Shown piece after piece: positions 35,946 through 45,266 of a stretch of DNA of 64,000 nt. The stretch lies in NCBI GenBank assembly GCA_020627705.1, contig JAHDGJ010000008.1:1-64000 (forward strand). The letters are read 5' to 3'. The stretch comes from Saprospiraceae bacterium (lineage in GTDB: Bacteria; Bacteroidota; Bacteroidia; Chitinophagales; Saprospiraceae). The notes under the pieces were generated by a model, which saw only the letters and a program-made list of their open reading frames with translations, was not told where the DNA came from and ran no database searches. Position 1 is the stretch's first letter. Every line of letters starts with the position of its first letter. A program made the position numbers and the translations under genes.

Positions 35946-38279
35946 ATGAAACACGTATTACTACTCATTTGCCTTTTAAGCGTATCGTTTTCTTGGGGTC
36001 AAGAAAATAAAAACAACAACAAATTCAAACAATTAAAACAAGAATTGCCAACTCCCAACTCGTACAGAAATGCCTCAGGTGCACCTGGACACGAGTACTA
36101 TCAGCAGCAAGCTGATTATAAGATGAAAATTAAGATTGATGACGAGACGCAAAGGTTATATGGAGAGGAGACCATAACCTACTATAATAACTCTCCTGAT
36201 GATTTGGAATATTTGTGGATGCAACTCGACCAGAATGTAAGAGCAAAAGATTCTGATTCATACAAAGTTCGAGGAAGCAGTATTAATGATAAAACGAGTT
36301 TAAATTCATTATCCCGACTAAACAATGATTTTGATGGGGGCTTTAAAATAGATTATGTTAAAAATGAAAATGGTAAAGCACTACCCTATTTGATTAATAA
36401 AACAATGATGCGTATTGATTTACCATCGCCACTTGTATCGGGAGCTCAAACCACATTCAAAGTAAAATGGTGGTATAATATTAACAACACCAGAAAGAAT
36501 AGAGGACGATCAGGATACGAACACTTTGCAGAGGACGATAATAACGTTTATGTTATTGCACAATTCTTTCCACGTATGTGTTCGTATAATGATGTTGAAG
36601 GATGGCAGAATAAACAATTTTTGGGTCGAGGAGAGTTTGCTTTAATTTTCGGTGATTACGATGTGGAAATTGAAGTGCCAGCAGATCATCTTGTTGCTTC
36701 TACTGGAGAGCTTCAAAATGCAGATAAAGTACTTTCTAAAAAGCACAAAAAAAGACTAAAAGAAGCCGCTAAGTCCTTAGAGCAACCAGTTCTTATTGCT
36801 ACCATGGAAGAAGCAGAAGATAGAATAAAAGAAAAATCAGACAAAAAGAAGACTTGGAACTTTAAAGCATCGAATGTTAGAGATTTTGCTTTTGCTACCT
36901 CAAGACGCTTCATATGGGACGCTATGGGAGTAAAAATGTCAGATGGCAGAACAGTTATGGCCCAATCAATGTGGGTAAAGGAAGGTGACTGTCTTTGGAA
37001 TAAATACTCAACAAAAGCTGTTGCACACACTATAAAATGGTTTTCTCATTACACTTTTGACTATCCCTACCCCACTGCTTGGTCAATAGATGGAAGTATG
37101 GGAATGGAATACCCAATGATCTGCTTCAATTTTGGAAGATGTGAAGATGACGGCACATATTCTCAGCGAATGAAATACGGTCATATTGGAGTAATTATTC
37201 ATGAAGTTGGTCACAACTGGTTTCCAATGATTGTCAATTCAGATGAAAGACAGTGGACTTGGATGGATGAAGGTATGTGTACATTCGTACAATATCTAAC
37301 AGAGCAACATTGGGAAAGGGACTTTCCTTCCCGAAGAGGACCGGCCGATAAAATCACATTTTACATGGGTGGGGACAAATCTAGAATTTCTCCTATTATG
37401 ACTAATTCTGAAAGTATTCATCAATTTGGAAATAATGCATATGGCAAACCGGCAACAGCACTTAACATTCTTCGTGAAACTGTGATGGGAAGAGAATTAT
37501 TTGATCATGCGTTTAAAACGTTTTCAAACCGATGGAAATTTAAACACCCAATGCCAGCGGATTTCTTCCGAACCATGGAAGATGCAAGTGGTGTTGATTT
37601 AGATTGGTTTTGGAGAGGTTGGTTCTATACTAATGATCACGTTGACCAGTCTATTGTCTCCGTTAAGGCCATGGAGACTAGTGAATTAGATCCTAGAATT
37701 TCTAAAGCAATGGCTAAAGAAAAAAGAGATAATAGTCCTATAAATATTAGTACGATTCGAAATAGAGAGAAAATAAAGGAAACATTGAATGAGAAAGATC
37801 CCACTATAAATGACTTTTACACGAGTTATGATCCGCTTGATTCGGATGCAATGGACGATAAAGAGTATATGGAATTTCTAGATGGTTTGAGTGATGAAGA
37901 GAAAAAAGTTTTAAAAGAAAACAAAAACTATTACGAACTTAAATTTGAAAACAAAGGAGGCTTGGTAATGCCTGTAATTTTTGATTTCATTTACGAAGAT
38001 GGATCAAAAGAAACCTTTAGACTTCCTGCAGAAATATGGAAATTGGATGAAACTTCGTTTACTAAGGTGTTTCCTACTACTAAAAAAGTGAAAGAAATAG
38101 TTCTGGATCCATACTTAGAAACAGCTGATGTTGATAGATCAAACAACTATTACCCGCCTAAGAAGGAAGAAGATCGTTTTGATTTATTCCAAAAGAAGAA
38201 AAAAAGATCTTCAGACAACCCTATGCAACGTAATAAGAAGGCAAAAGAATTAGAAAATAAACGAGACATTAAGCCATAA
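35946..38279 (+). CDS. M1-family metallopeptidase, secreted
   Basis: 777 residues from ATG at 35946. Signal peptide MKHVLLLICLLSVSFSWGQ. Zinc site HEVGHNWFPMIVNSDERQWTWMDEG near 418-442; the substrate-side motif is GSMGMEYP in place of GAMEN. This is the long subfamily seen in Bacteroidetes, whose physiological substrates are unknown. The C-terminal region (about 590-777) is highly charged and ends in a Lys-rich tail. The stop is followed within 10 bp by a parS site. Confidence 0.88.
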   Translation: MKHVLLLICLLSVSFSWGQENKNNNKFKQLKQELPTPNSYRNASGAPGHEYYQQQADYKMKIKIDDETQRLYGEETITYYNNSPDDLEYLWMQLDQNVRAKDSDSYKVRGSSINDKTSLNSLSRLNNDFDGGFKIDYVKNENGKALPYLINKTMMRIDLPSPLVSGAQTTFKVKWWYNINNTRKNRGRSGYEHFAEDDNNVYVIAQFFPRMCSYNDVEGWQNKQFLGRGEFALIFGDYDVEIEVPADHLVASTGELQNADKVLSKKHKKRLKEAAKSLEQPVLIATMEEAEDRIKEKSDKKKTWNFKASNVRDFAFATSRRFIWDAMGVKMSDGRTVMAQSMWVKEGDCLWNKYSTKAVAHTIKWFSHYTFDYPYPTAWSIDGSMGMEYPMICFNFGRCEDDGTYSQRMKYGHIGVIIHEVGHNWFPMIVNSDERQWTWMDEGMCTFVQYLTEQHWERDFPSRRGPADKITFYMGGDKSRISPIMTNSESIHQFGNNAYGKPATALNILRETVMGRELFDHAFKTFSNRWKFKHPMPADFFRTMEDASGVDLDWFWRGWFYTNDHVDQSIVSVKAMETSELDPRISKAMAKEKRDNSPINISTIRNREKIKETLNEKDPTINDFYTSYDPLDSDAMDDKEYMEFLDGLSDEEKKVLKENKNYYELKFENKGGLVMPVIFDFIYEDGSKETFRLPAEIWKLDETSFTKVFPTTKKVKEIVLDPYLETADVDRSNNYYPPKKEEDRFDLFQKKKKRSSDNPMQRNKKAKELENKRDIKP

Positions 38280-38288
38280 GAATGTGAT

Positions 38289-38304
38289 TGTTCCACGTGG
38301 AACA
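38289..38304. promoter_or_regulatory. parS site 1 (ParB/Spo0J binding palindrome)
   Basis: TGTTCCACGTGGAACA, a perfect 16-bp palindrome identical to a well-known form of the chromosomal parS consensus. It lies in the gap between the M1 peptidase and the alpha/beta hydrolase. ParB binds such sites to segregate the origin region. Confidence 0.9.
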
Positions 38305-38324
38305 ATTGTAAAAACAGATACGTC

Positions 38325-38340
38325 TGTTCCACGTGGAACC
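38325..38340. promoter_or_regulatory. parS site 2 (ParB/Spo0J binding palindrome)
   Basis: TGTTCCACGTGGAACC, matching parS at 15 of 16 palindromic positions, 36 bp centre to centre from site 1. Its last base abuts the stop codon of the convergent alpha/beta hydrolase gene. Confidence 0.9.
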
Positions 38341-39099
38341 TTATATAGAAGAAAGAAATTTCTTTAAAATCTGGTTAAACTCAGTAGGTCTTTCCATCAT
38401 GGCTGCATGTCCACATTGATCCAAGAAGTGTAATTCAGCATTGTTAATTAACTCCTTAAATTTCTCGCCAACAAAAGGGGGAGTAATAGTATCATTCATT
38501 CCCCATATCAATAAGGTAGGACAAGTAATAGAACCTAATTTATCCTCAAGGTTGTTCTTAATTGCAGAACGAGCAGTTGCTATGATGTTTAATGTTTTAT
38601 CTCTATCGTTTACAATATCATACACCTCATCCACTAACTCTTTTGTAGCAACACTTGGATCGTAAAATGTGCTTTCCGTCTTTGTTTTAACAAATTCATA
38701 GTTACCCCTAGGTGGAAAGGTATTTCCTAAAGAATCCTCAAAGAGGCCAGAGCTACCAGTAAGAACTATACTTTTGATATACTCTTTATTTTTTAAAGTA
38801 TAAAGTATTGCCAGGTGTCCTCCAAGAGAATTTCCTAAGATATGGTATTTATCAAACTGCTTATACTCACAAAATTCCTCAATCCAAGAAACCAAGGCAT
38901 CTAAATTCAATTCTTTAAAAGGTATTTCAAAAATGGGAAGTATTGGCACCACTACATTGTACTCATCCTTAAATGCATCGATTAAAGAATGAAAGTTACT
39001 GAGTGCACCGAAAAGCCCGTGAAGTAGAAGCAAAACTTCACCTCCTTCGTTTGTTTCTATATATTGATATTTACCTTCTTTTTTTAAGAACTGATCCAT
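38341..39099 (-). CDS. Alpha/beta hydrolase
   Basis: 252 residues, complete fold: LLLLHGLFGALSNF (oxyanion region), nucleophile elbow ILGNSLGGHLAI (Ser near 93), acid in IWGMNDTITPP and His in LDQCGHAAMMERP. Cytoplasmic. Substrate unknown; esterase or C-C hydrolase activities are both possible. Lies between the parS pair and ctaA on the minus strand. Confidence 0.85.
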   Translation of the reverse strand: MDQFLKKEGKYQYIETNEGGEVLLLLHGLFGALSNFHSLIDAFKDEYNVVVPILPIFEIPFKELNLDALVSWIEEFCEYKQFDKYHILGNSLGGHLAILYTLKNKEYIKSIVLTGSSGLFEDSLGNTFPPRGNYEFVKTKTESTFYDPSVATKELVDEVYDIVNDRDKTLNIIATARSAIKNNLEDKLGSITCPTLLIWGMNDTITPPFVGEKFKELINNAELHFLDQCGHAAMMERPTEFNQILKKFLSSI

Positions 39100-39135
39100 A
39101 GTGACAAAGTAACGAAATGAATTGATAAGATGTAA

Positions 39136-40185
39136 CTATCTAGAGCAAGTATATCTTGTCCACAGTACACTTGACAATAGAAATATTGCAAAAACTTGAT
39201 GTAGTATTCCATAAAAGATAGGAATGGAACCTTTGCAATGCACCACAGTCAATATCCCAATAATCATTTGTAATAACAAAAGGACTAGGACAACTATAGA
39301 TTGAACTTTAAAAACATACTCTTGCTTTTTATAGACCTTCCTAAATACAAAAAGACCAAAAGCAAATAATATATAGGCAGTTAATCTATGAATAGTTTGA
39401 ATCAGTGCAGGAAGCAAATTATTCTTATCATAGTTATTAAAATTATCCAATGTGTACATTTCAGAATCAAAAACAACGTGAGGAATCAAAGATCCGTTCA
39501 TATCCGGCCAACTAGGGTAGAACAAACCAGCGCGCATACCTGACATAACACCTCCAAAGAATATTTGTAAGCAAAGGATTATCAAAAAGATATTAAGTAG
39601 CTTTTTAATTTTTTGATATTGGAAACGTTTGATAGAAAATCCATAAAAACATGTCCAAAGCATTACTGCATAAACACTAATTCCAATACATAAGTGTAAT
39701 GCCAGTTTATATGCATTTACCCAAGGCCTTTCGATAAGCCCACTGGCCACCATTATCCAACCAAAACTTGCTGCCAAAATGGTTAATAATATTACTAGTC
39801 CTAATCTTCGAATTAAGGGCTTATCAACCCATGATTTAGATAAGAAAAAGAGAAATGGAAAAAGAAATACAAAGCCCATCATTCGTGCCCAAAGTCGATG
39901 TATATATTCCCAGAAATAAATAAACTTAAAAGTTCCAATTTTAAATATGGAACCCATCTCCATTTCTGTATTTATTTTTCTAAACTGTGGAGTGTTTTTA
40001 TAAAGTTCAAATTCTTCCTGCCACTGTTTTGTGGATAAGGGAGGTAGGGTACCAGTTACAATTTCCCACTTTGTTATGGATAAACCAGAACCAGTAATTC
40101 TAGTAATTCCACCAATTACAATTTGAAAGAACAACATAGTGACTCCTATGAGCAACCAAATTTTTACCACTCTGTTATAAACCAT
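39136..40185 (-). CDS. ctaA: Heme A synthase (COX15/CtaA family)
   Basis: 349 residues, eight membrane segments. GGITRITGSGLSITKWEIVTG near the N-terminus, EYIHRLWARMMG and QTIHRLTAYILF with heme-ligand histidines, and the final HQVFAIFLLSSVLWTRY. It converts heme O to heme A for cytochrome c oxidase. The window holds no other oxidase gene. Divergent from dtd across the origin-like region. Confidence 0.92.
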   Translation of the reverse strand: MVYNRVVKIWLLIGVTMLFFQIVIGGITRITGSGLSITKWEIVTGTLPPLSTKQWQEEFELYKNTPQFRKINTEMEMGSIFKIGTFKFIYFWEYIHRLWARMMGFVFLFPFLFFLSKSWVDKPLIRRLGLVILLTILAASFGWIMVASGLIERPWVNAYKLALHLCIGISVYAVMLWTCFYGFSIKRFQYQKIKKLLNIFLIILCLQIFFGGVMSGMRAGLFYPSWPDMNGSLIPHVVFDSEMYTLDNFNNYDKNNLLPALIQTIHRLTAYILFAFGLFVFRKVYKKQEYVFKVQSIVVLVLLLLQMIIGILTVVHCKGSIPIFYGILHQVFAIFLLSSVLWTRYTCSR

Positions 40186-40666
40186 ATTGTAAAATTAGCT
40201 CTATAAAATTTTGATATATACTTGTTTTCGACTTCGCACATTACTTATAATGGTTCTAAATATTTTAAAATTCATACTATCATTATTAGTACTGTTAATA
40301 TGTTAATAAGCTCCTATATTTCAAATATTAACCAGCTTAAAGTATAGTTTATACACATATTTATTAACACAATTTATTTTTATAAAATATTGATTATCAA
40401 TATTTTATAAAATATTTACAACTATTAACATTAACAATGGTGTGGATATCTTTATATTATTTACAATTGTGTATTTATCATAAAAAATTGTTCTGTTAAT
40501 TCAGAATATTAACAATTGTAAGATCAAAAAGTTACCTCAGTGGATAACTAACTCGAGTATTAACTTTATCAACATTAAATCGATCAATCGTTGTTGATAA
40601 TATATTATTATTAATATTGATATTAAGATCTTTATATGTAATAATAAATTTTAATGTGTATAAATC
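40186..40666. other. Candidate chromosomal replication origin (oriC)
   Basis: 481 bp without a gene, extremely AT-rich, between divergent ctaA and dtd. DnaA-box-like 9-mers: TTATACACA exact at 40349-40357 (+) and 40663-40655 (-); TTATCAACA at 40566-40574 (+) and 40600-40592 (-); TTATCCACT at 40547-40539 (-); ATATCCACA at 40449-40441 (-). It also holds a long inverted repeat (next entry) and an IR TGTTAAT/ATTAACA at 40494-40514. Two parS sites lie 1.9 kb away. dnaA itself is not in the window. Confidence 0.6.
40381..40409. repeat. 29-bp perfect inverted repeat in the origin-like region
   Basis: Two 14-bp arms (TATAAAATATTGAT and its exact complement) around a single central T. Entirely A/T except one G and one C, so it could be a melting or cruciform element. 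Lies 24 bp from the first exact DnaA-box match. Confidence 0.7.
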
Positions 40667-41122
40667 ATGCGAGTAGTGGTTCAAAGGGTTTCTAGAGCAT
40701 CTGTAAAAGTTAATGATAAGGTTGTAGGTAGTATTGATAGTGGCCTTTTGATTTTTTTAGGTATTCATGTCGATGATGAAGAGGAAGATTGTGAATGGTT
40801 AGTGAAAAAATCTTTAGGGTTAAGAATTTTTAATGATCCAAATGGAGTCATGAATTTATCTTTAAATGATATCGGTGGTAGCGCTTTAATAATCAGTCAG
40901 TTTACTTTACAGTCTAGTACAAAAAAGGGGAATCGTCCATCTTATTTGAATGCGGCAAGACCAGAAAAGGCAATTCCATTGTATGAGAAATTCGTAAATC
41001 AGTATACATTTAGTTTAGGGAAGGAAAAGGTAAAAACTGGGATATTTGGTGCCGATATGAAGGTTTCTTTATTAAATGATGGACCAGTAACTATTTTGAT
41101 TGATTCAAAGAATAAGGAATAA
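40667..41122 (+). CDS. dtd: D-aminoacyl-tRNA deacylase
   Basis: 151 residues, full length. SQFTLQSSTKKGNRPS and the Gly-cisPro motif LNDGPVTILID define DTD, which clears D-amino acids (and glycine from tRNA-Ala) off tRNA. The ATG lies 3 bp after a DnaA-box-like sequence. First gene of a long plus-strand series; the next start follows 1 bp after its stop. Confidence 0.95.
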   Translation: MRVVVQRVSRASVKVNDKVVGSIDSGLLIFLGIHVDDEEEDCEWLVKKSLGLRIFNDPNGVMNLSLNDIGGSALIISQFTLQSSTKKGNRPSYLNAARPEKAIPLYEKFVNQYTFSLGKEKVKTGIFGADMKVSLLNDGPVTILIDSKNKE

Positions 41123-41123
41123 T

Positions 41124-41462
41124 TTGACACTGAAACAATTACAACAGAAAGTAGATCACTGGATAAATACCATTGGTGTAAAATATTTTGATGAAAAAAC
41201 CAACACATTAATATTAAATGAGGAGGTAGGAGAGTTTTCTAGCCTAGTTGCGCGCATTTATGGACAACAATCTTTTAAAGAGGATATATCAATCGAAGAA
41301 CAAAAAGAGCAATTGAATAGTGAATTGGCTGATATATTATTTGTTGTAGTTTGTTTGGCTAATCAAATGGATATTGACCTCGAAGAAGCGATGAAACATA
41401 CTTTTGACAAAAAATCTATAAGAGATAAAGACCGTCATTTAAATAATCCTAAACTAAAGTAA
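41124..41462 (+). CDS. MazG-like nucleotide pyrophosphohydrolase
   Basis: 112 residues from TTG at 41124, 1 bp after the dtd stop; an earlier TTG at 41100 would overlap dtd. MazG pattern: TLKQLQQKVDHWI, metal-binding EEVGEFSSL near 33-37 and SELADILFVVVCLANQ. It probably hydrolyses non-canonical or excess NTPs to NMPs. Cytoplasmic, coupled to dtd. Confidence 0.82.
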   Translation: MTLKQLQQKVDHWINTIGVKYFDEKTNTLILNEEVGEFSSLVARIYGQQSFKEDISIEEQKEQLNSELADILFVVVCLANQMDIDLEEAMKHTFDKKSIRDKDRHLNNPKLK

Positions 41463-41468
41463 AGGATT

Positions 41469-42536
41469 GTGAAAACCATTCAAGAAAAAAAACTGATTAA
41501 CGAAATATTTCGAAAGCCTTCGATACTCATTTGTATTTCTTTTCTATTGGTACTGATCGTTACTTCCATATTGGCTTATTTAATTATTCCAGATAAAAGT
41601 AAAAATGCAAATACTCAATATTTGGAGATTGCTTTAAAAGAACCTGGTTTTACTTCTCAATTTTTAACTCTTAGTACTAAGAGTAATTCAACCAAGTTTG
41701 GCCAGCGCCTATTTTATGGCGATCAATCAATTGATGAAAAAATACCTTTTAAATCTTATAGGTTGGACGGTGACGATGTGGTCATTACAACTCATTTTAA
41801 CCAAGAAAAATTTATCTCAGGAGGCATTACTTCCTTCGAGAAAAACGTGAGTAATAAATCGTTTGTATTAGGTACTGATAAATTTGGTCGTGATATTTTA
41901 AGTAGGTTAATTCTAGGTATAAGGGTGTCTCTATTTGTAGGTTTGATGTCTGTACTGATTTCTCTTTTAATTGGGATCACCGTTGGTTCTCTCGGGGGAT
42001 TTTTTGGAGGTACAATAGATAAATTTGTAATGTATGTGATAAATATAGCTTGGTCGATACCAACACTACTTTTAGTATTTGCAATTGTCATTGCTTTTGG
42101 AAGAGGAATTTGGATAATCTTTCTTGCTGTAGGGCTTACGCTTTGGGTAGATGTTGCTCGACTTGTCAGAGGTCAAGTGTTACAAGTCAAGGAGTCAGAA
42201 TTTATAGAGGCTACAAGAAGTTTGTCCTTTTCACCTTATCGAGTGATTAAAGCACATATTTTACCTAATATAATTGGACCAATTTTAGTTATTGCTGCTT
42301 CTAATTTTGCTATTTCTATTCTAATTGAAGCAGGTCTAAGTTATTTAGGATTTGGAATTCAACCGCCTGCTCCTTCGGTGGGCAACATGTTGAACGAGAA
42401 TTATGGCTATGCCATAAGTGGTAAACCTTTTTTGGCCTTAATTCCTGCTTTAACAATAATGTTATTGGTTTTAGCATTTAATTTAATCGGTTCAGGTCTA
42501 AGAGATATCTTAGATGTAAAATCGGTGGATACATAA
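41469..42536 (+). CDS. ABC transporter permease, OppC/DppC family
   Basis: 355 residues, GTG start. An N-terminal membrane segment, a periplasmic insert of about 80 residues, then the binding-protein-dependent permease domain with the EAA-like loop EATRSLSFSPYRVIKAHILPN and FGRDILSRLILGIRVSL. It would form the inner-membrane channel of a peptide importer. The partner permease, ATPases and binding protein are not adjacent, which is common in Bacteroidetes. Confidence 0.85.
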   Translation: MKTIQEKKLINEIFRKPSILICISFLLVLIVTSILAYLIIPDKSKNANTQYLEIALKEPGFTSQFLTLSTKSNSTKFGQRLFYGDQSIDEKIPFKSYRLDGDDVVITTHFNQEKFISGGITSFEKNVSNKSFVLGTDKFGRDILSRLILGIRVSLFVGLMSVLISLLIGITVGSLGGFFGGTIDKFVMYVINIAWSIPTLLLVFAIVIAFGRGIWIIFLAVGLTLWVDVARLVRGQVLQVKESEFIEATRSLSFSPYRVIKAHILPNIIGPILVIAASNFAISILIEAGLSYLGFGIQPPAPSVGNMLNENYGYAISGKPFLALIPALTIMLLVLAFNLIGSGLRDILDVKSVDT

Positions 42537-42539
42537 ACC

Positions 42540-43769
42540 ATGAATACTAGGGATCTTGCCATATTGGAGAAATTAGAGAAAGAACTCAGCTTAAAAGAGT
42601 TGCAGATCAAAAGTCTGCTTACGATTACGCAAGCGATAAATGACAACATTTCGGCTGAAGGTTTATACGGTATGTATCAAAACTTTTTGAGTTGGGATAT
42701 GGGTATTACCATTATGGCTTTGTTTGTAAAGGATCAAAATCAACAATGGGAAAATGTTTCTAATATTAATTACACCAAAACTGGAAGCAAAAAGTTGATT
42801 GCAGAATTATTGAAATTTGATCGCCTGCATACAATTAAGGAAGGCTCCCCAGAAATTTTACAAAGTTTTGATATTATAATACCTGTCTTTCATAAAAAAG
42901 ATCCAATTGCCTATAGTATCATCGGAGGAATTAGAAACAGAGAAGATCTTTATAATAAAATACAATTTATAACCACCATTACGAATATTGTAGCCGTTGC
43001 CTTAGAAAACAAAAGACTCTTTAAGCGTAAAATAGAACAAGAACGGCTCAACAAAGAAATAGAAGTCGCTAGCGATGTTCAAAAAATGCTCATTCCCGAA
43101 AATTTTCCCTCTTATCCTAATTATCAATTGGCTGGAATTTATAAGCCGCATAGTAATATTGGAGGAGACTATTTAGATTATATCGAATTTGATAAAAACA
43201 AATTTGCCTTTTGTATTGCTGACATTTCTGGTAAGGGAGTTCCTGCAGCTTTATTAATGGCAAATTTTCAAGCTATGATACAAAGCCTAATTTATCAATA
43301 TAGGGATCTTGAGACTTTTGTTTTGGCACTTAATGAAGCCGTTTTTAGAATTACTAAAAGCGATAAGTTTATCACTTTTTTCATCGCTCAAATTGATGTA
43401 AAAAAATCTACTTTGCGATATATCAACGCTGGGCACTATCCACCAATTCTTTATAATAATGAAAAGATTCGAAGATTAAAAAGCGGTTGTACAGTTATAG
43501 GGGCGTTTGATAAACTACCCTCAATTGAAGAAGAAAAAATTGATCTTAACGGAGAAACCTTAATTTTGAGTTTTACTGATGGTCTTGCAGATCTGAGAAA
43601 CGCCGAGGATGAGTTTTTTGAAGATGATAAAATAGAATCTTTTGTAAGGAAGAATGCAAAGCACACAGTAGATGAGTTTAATGACAAACTCTTAGAGGAA
43701 ATTAATAGCTTTAAGGGGGATTCTACTTATGTAGACGATATTGCGATTTTAACATGTAAGATAAAATAG
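42540..43769 (+). CDS. GAF-SpoIIE/PP2C serine phosphatase (RsbU-like)
   Basis: 409 residues. Short N-terminal coiled coil, a GAF-like sensor (about 25-165), a linker helix (ENKRLFKRKIEQERLNKEIE), then the SpoIIE phosphatase (about 180-409) with GGDYLDYIEF, CIADISGKGVPAALLMA and FTDGLADLRN metal-binding motifs. It is expected to dephosphorylate a STAS antagonist in a partner-switching pathway; a candidate kinase partner is the RsbW-like protein at 34.9 kb. Its stop overlaps the next start by one base. Confidence 0.87.
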   Translation: MNTRDLAILEKLEKELSLKELQIKSLLTITQAINDNISAEGLYGMYQNFLSWDMGITIMALFVKDQNQQWENVSNINYTKTGSKKLIAELLKFDRLHTIKEGSPEILQSFDIIIPVFHKKDPIAYSIIGGIRNREDLYNKIQFITTITNIVAVALENKRLFKRKIEQERLNKEIEVASDVQKMLIPENFPSYPNYQLAGIYKPHSNIGGDYLDYIEFDKNKFAFCIADISGKGVPAALLMANFQAMIQSLIYQYRDLETFVLALNEAVFRITKSDKFITFFIAQIDVKKSTLRYINAGHYPPILYNNEKIRRLKSGCTVIGAFDKLPSIEEEKIDLNGETLILSFTDGLADLRNAEDEFFEDDKIESFVRKNAKHTVDEFNDKLLEEINSFKGDSTYVDDIAILTCKIK

Positions 43770-44557
43770 TGGCAAGAAGAACAGTTTATAAAGAAAGGAG
43801 TAGATTAAACGCCGCATTTTTAGCTTTCATTGGTGGAGTTATTGGCTTACATAAATTTTATTTACGAGATACAGGAGGTGGTATCTTTTTTATCATTTTA
43901 TCCATAGTTACCATTAATGTTTTGTTTTTCCCGGTTACTGTTGTACTCGGAATATTTGATGCAATGAAGCTTTTAATGATGCCTGATTCGGAGTTTGATA
44001 GAAAGTATAATAGGCATTTATTAAAACAGAACAGAAGCTATAGAAGCAATCAAAGAAGCCGAGTAGTTGAAAGACCAACAAAACGAGTTCGTAAAAATCC
44101 CTTTAAGAAATCAGGAATTAAAAAGTATAAAGAATTTGCACTCGAGGATGCGGCCATTGACTTAAAAAAAGCTCTAGAAGTGGATGATCAGGATGCTGAT
44201 ATTTATTTTAATCTCGCCTGTGTCAATTCTTTGCTAGAAAATAAAAATGAGTCTTTTGATTGTCTTCAAAAAGCGATACAATTAGGATTTAAGGATTTAG
44301 AATTGATAAAAAGTCATGATGATCTTGCTTATCTAAGAATTCAACCTGAATTTGAAAACTTTGAAAAAAACGGATTTTCGAATTATCGACCTTCCCAACA
44401 AAGTGGAAGAAAAAAAGAACTTCCTGCTAATGACCCAAATTTGACTGACGACATTCTTTTATCTCAACTTAATAAATTGAAGGAATTAAGAGACAAAGGG
44501 GTGCTCTCAGAAAAGGATTATGTTTTAGAATCTAAAAAATTGTTAAGAAGGACATGA
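43769..44557 (+). CDS. TM2-domain protein with TPR-like and SHOCT-like parts
   Basis: 262 residues, GTG start sharing one base with the upstream stop. TM2 domain at about 10-75 (AFLAFIGGVIGLHKFYLRD then GGGIFFIILSI), a basic linker, a single TPR-like unit (DIYFNLACVNSLLENKNESFDCLQKAI) and a C-terminal SHOCT-like helix (LSQLNKLKELRDKGVLSEKDY). The function is unknown; position suggests a membrane-linked role with the phosphatase. Confidence 0.8.
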   Translation: MARRTVYKERSRLNAAFLAFIGGVIGLHKFYLRDTGGGIFFIILSIVTINVLFFPVTVVLGIFDAMKLLMMPDSEFDRKYNRHLLKQNRSYRSNQRSRVVERPTKRVRKNPFKKSGIKKYKEFALEDAAIDLKKALEVDDQDADIYFNLACVNSLLENKNESFDCLQKAIQLGFKDLELIKSHDDLAYLRIQPEFENFEKNGFSNYRPSQQSGRKKELPANDPNLTDDILLSQLNKLKELRDKGVLSEKDYVLESKKLLRRT

Positions 44558-44580
44558 TTATGCATACGTATCGTGTCCTT
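44548..44580 (+). other. Hairpin spanning the TM2-gene stop codon
   Basis: AAGGACATGAT (44548-44558, containing the TGA stop) pairs with ATCGTGTCCTT (44570-44580), 11 pairs with one wobble, loop 11 nt. No T-tract follows, so termination is doubtful. The CBS gene starts 27 bp later. Confidence 0.4.
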
Positions 44581-44606
44581 TATACGTCTTAATAAAAAAG
44601 AATCTC

Positions 44607-45266
44607 GTGATAGCATACCAATTGATTTCTAAAACAATCGCACCGCTGCACCTAAATGATACAGGAGAACAGGCCTTGACCATGATGAGCATTTATCATG
44701 TCAAGCATTTGCCCGTTGTTTCGGATGATAAGTTGATTGGAATTATTTCCGAAGATGAAATAATGGCTAACGATCTAGAGAAATTTATTAAGGACTATGA
44801 TCTTATGGGCAATAAGCCCTTTGTTTTAGAGAAAGACCATTTGTTTGAAGTCCTTTCAAAAATTGCGGAGCATAAGCTTACCGTTATGCCTGTTGCGGAT
44901 TCCGAGTCTTTTTATTTGGGTTGCATAAAACAAGAGGATTTAATTATCTATTACGCCAATAGTTTTTCATTTCAGGAACCGGGAAGTATAGTTGTTTTGG
45001 AAACAGAGAAAAGAAATTATTCTTTGGCACAAATTTCAAGAATTGTTGAAGAAGAAAACGGAACAGTGCTAAGCACCTTTTTAACTGCTGAAGAAAATTC
45101 CAACCTTGTAATGGTTACACTAAAAATTGCTGCTGAAAATTTACAAGGAATTTTAGCCTCGTTTGATCGATATGAGTACGTATTAAAAGGATCGTTTATA
45201 GAGGATGACTTTGTAGACAGCCTCAAAGAAAGATATGATGCTCTAATGACTTATTTAAATGTTTAA
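44607..45266 (+). CDS. CBS-domain protein
   Basis: 219 residues, GTG start. Two CBS domains (about 1-60: IAPLHLNDTGEQALTMMSIYHVKHLPVVSDDKLIGIISED; about 65-120) and an ACT-like C-terminal half. CBS pairs bind adenosine ligands. In many Bacteroidetes this protein is encoded just before nadK; here an outer-membrane protein gene is between them. Overlaps that gene by 8 bp. Confidence 0.82.
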   Translation: MIAYQLISKTIAPLHLNDTGEQALTMMSIYHVKHLPVVSDDKLIGIISEDEIMANDLEKFIKDYDLMGNKPFVLEKDHLFEVLSKIAEHKLTVMPVADSESFYLGCIKQEDLIIYYANSFSFQEPGSIVVLETEKRNYSLAQISRIVEEENGTVLSTFLTAEENSNLVMVTLKIAAENLQGILASFDRYEYVLKGSFIEDDFVDSLKERYDALMTYLNV

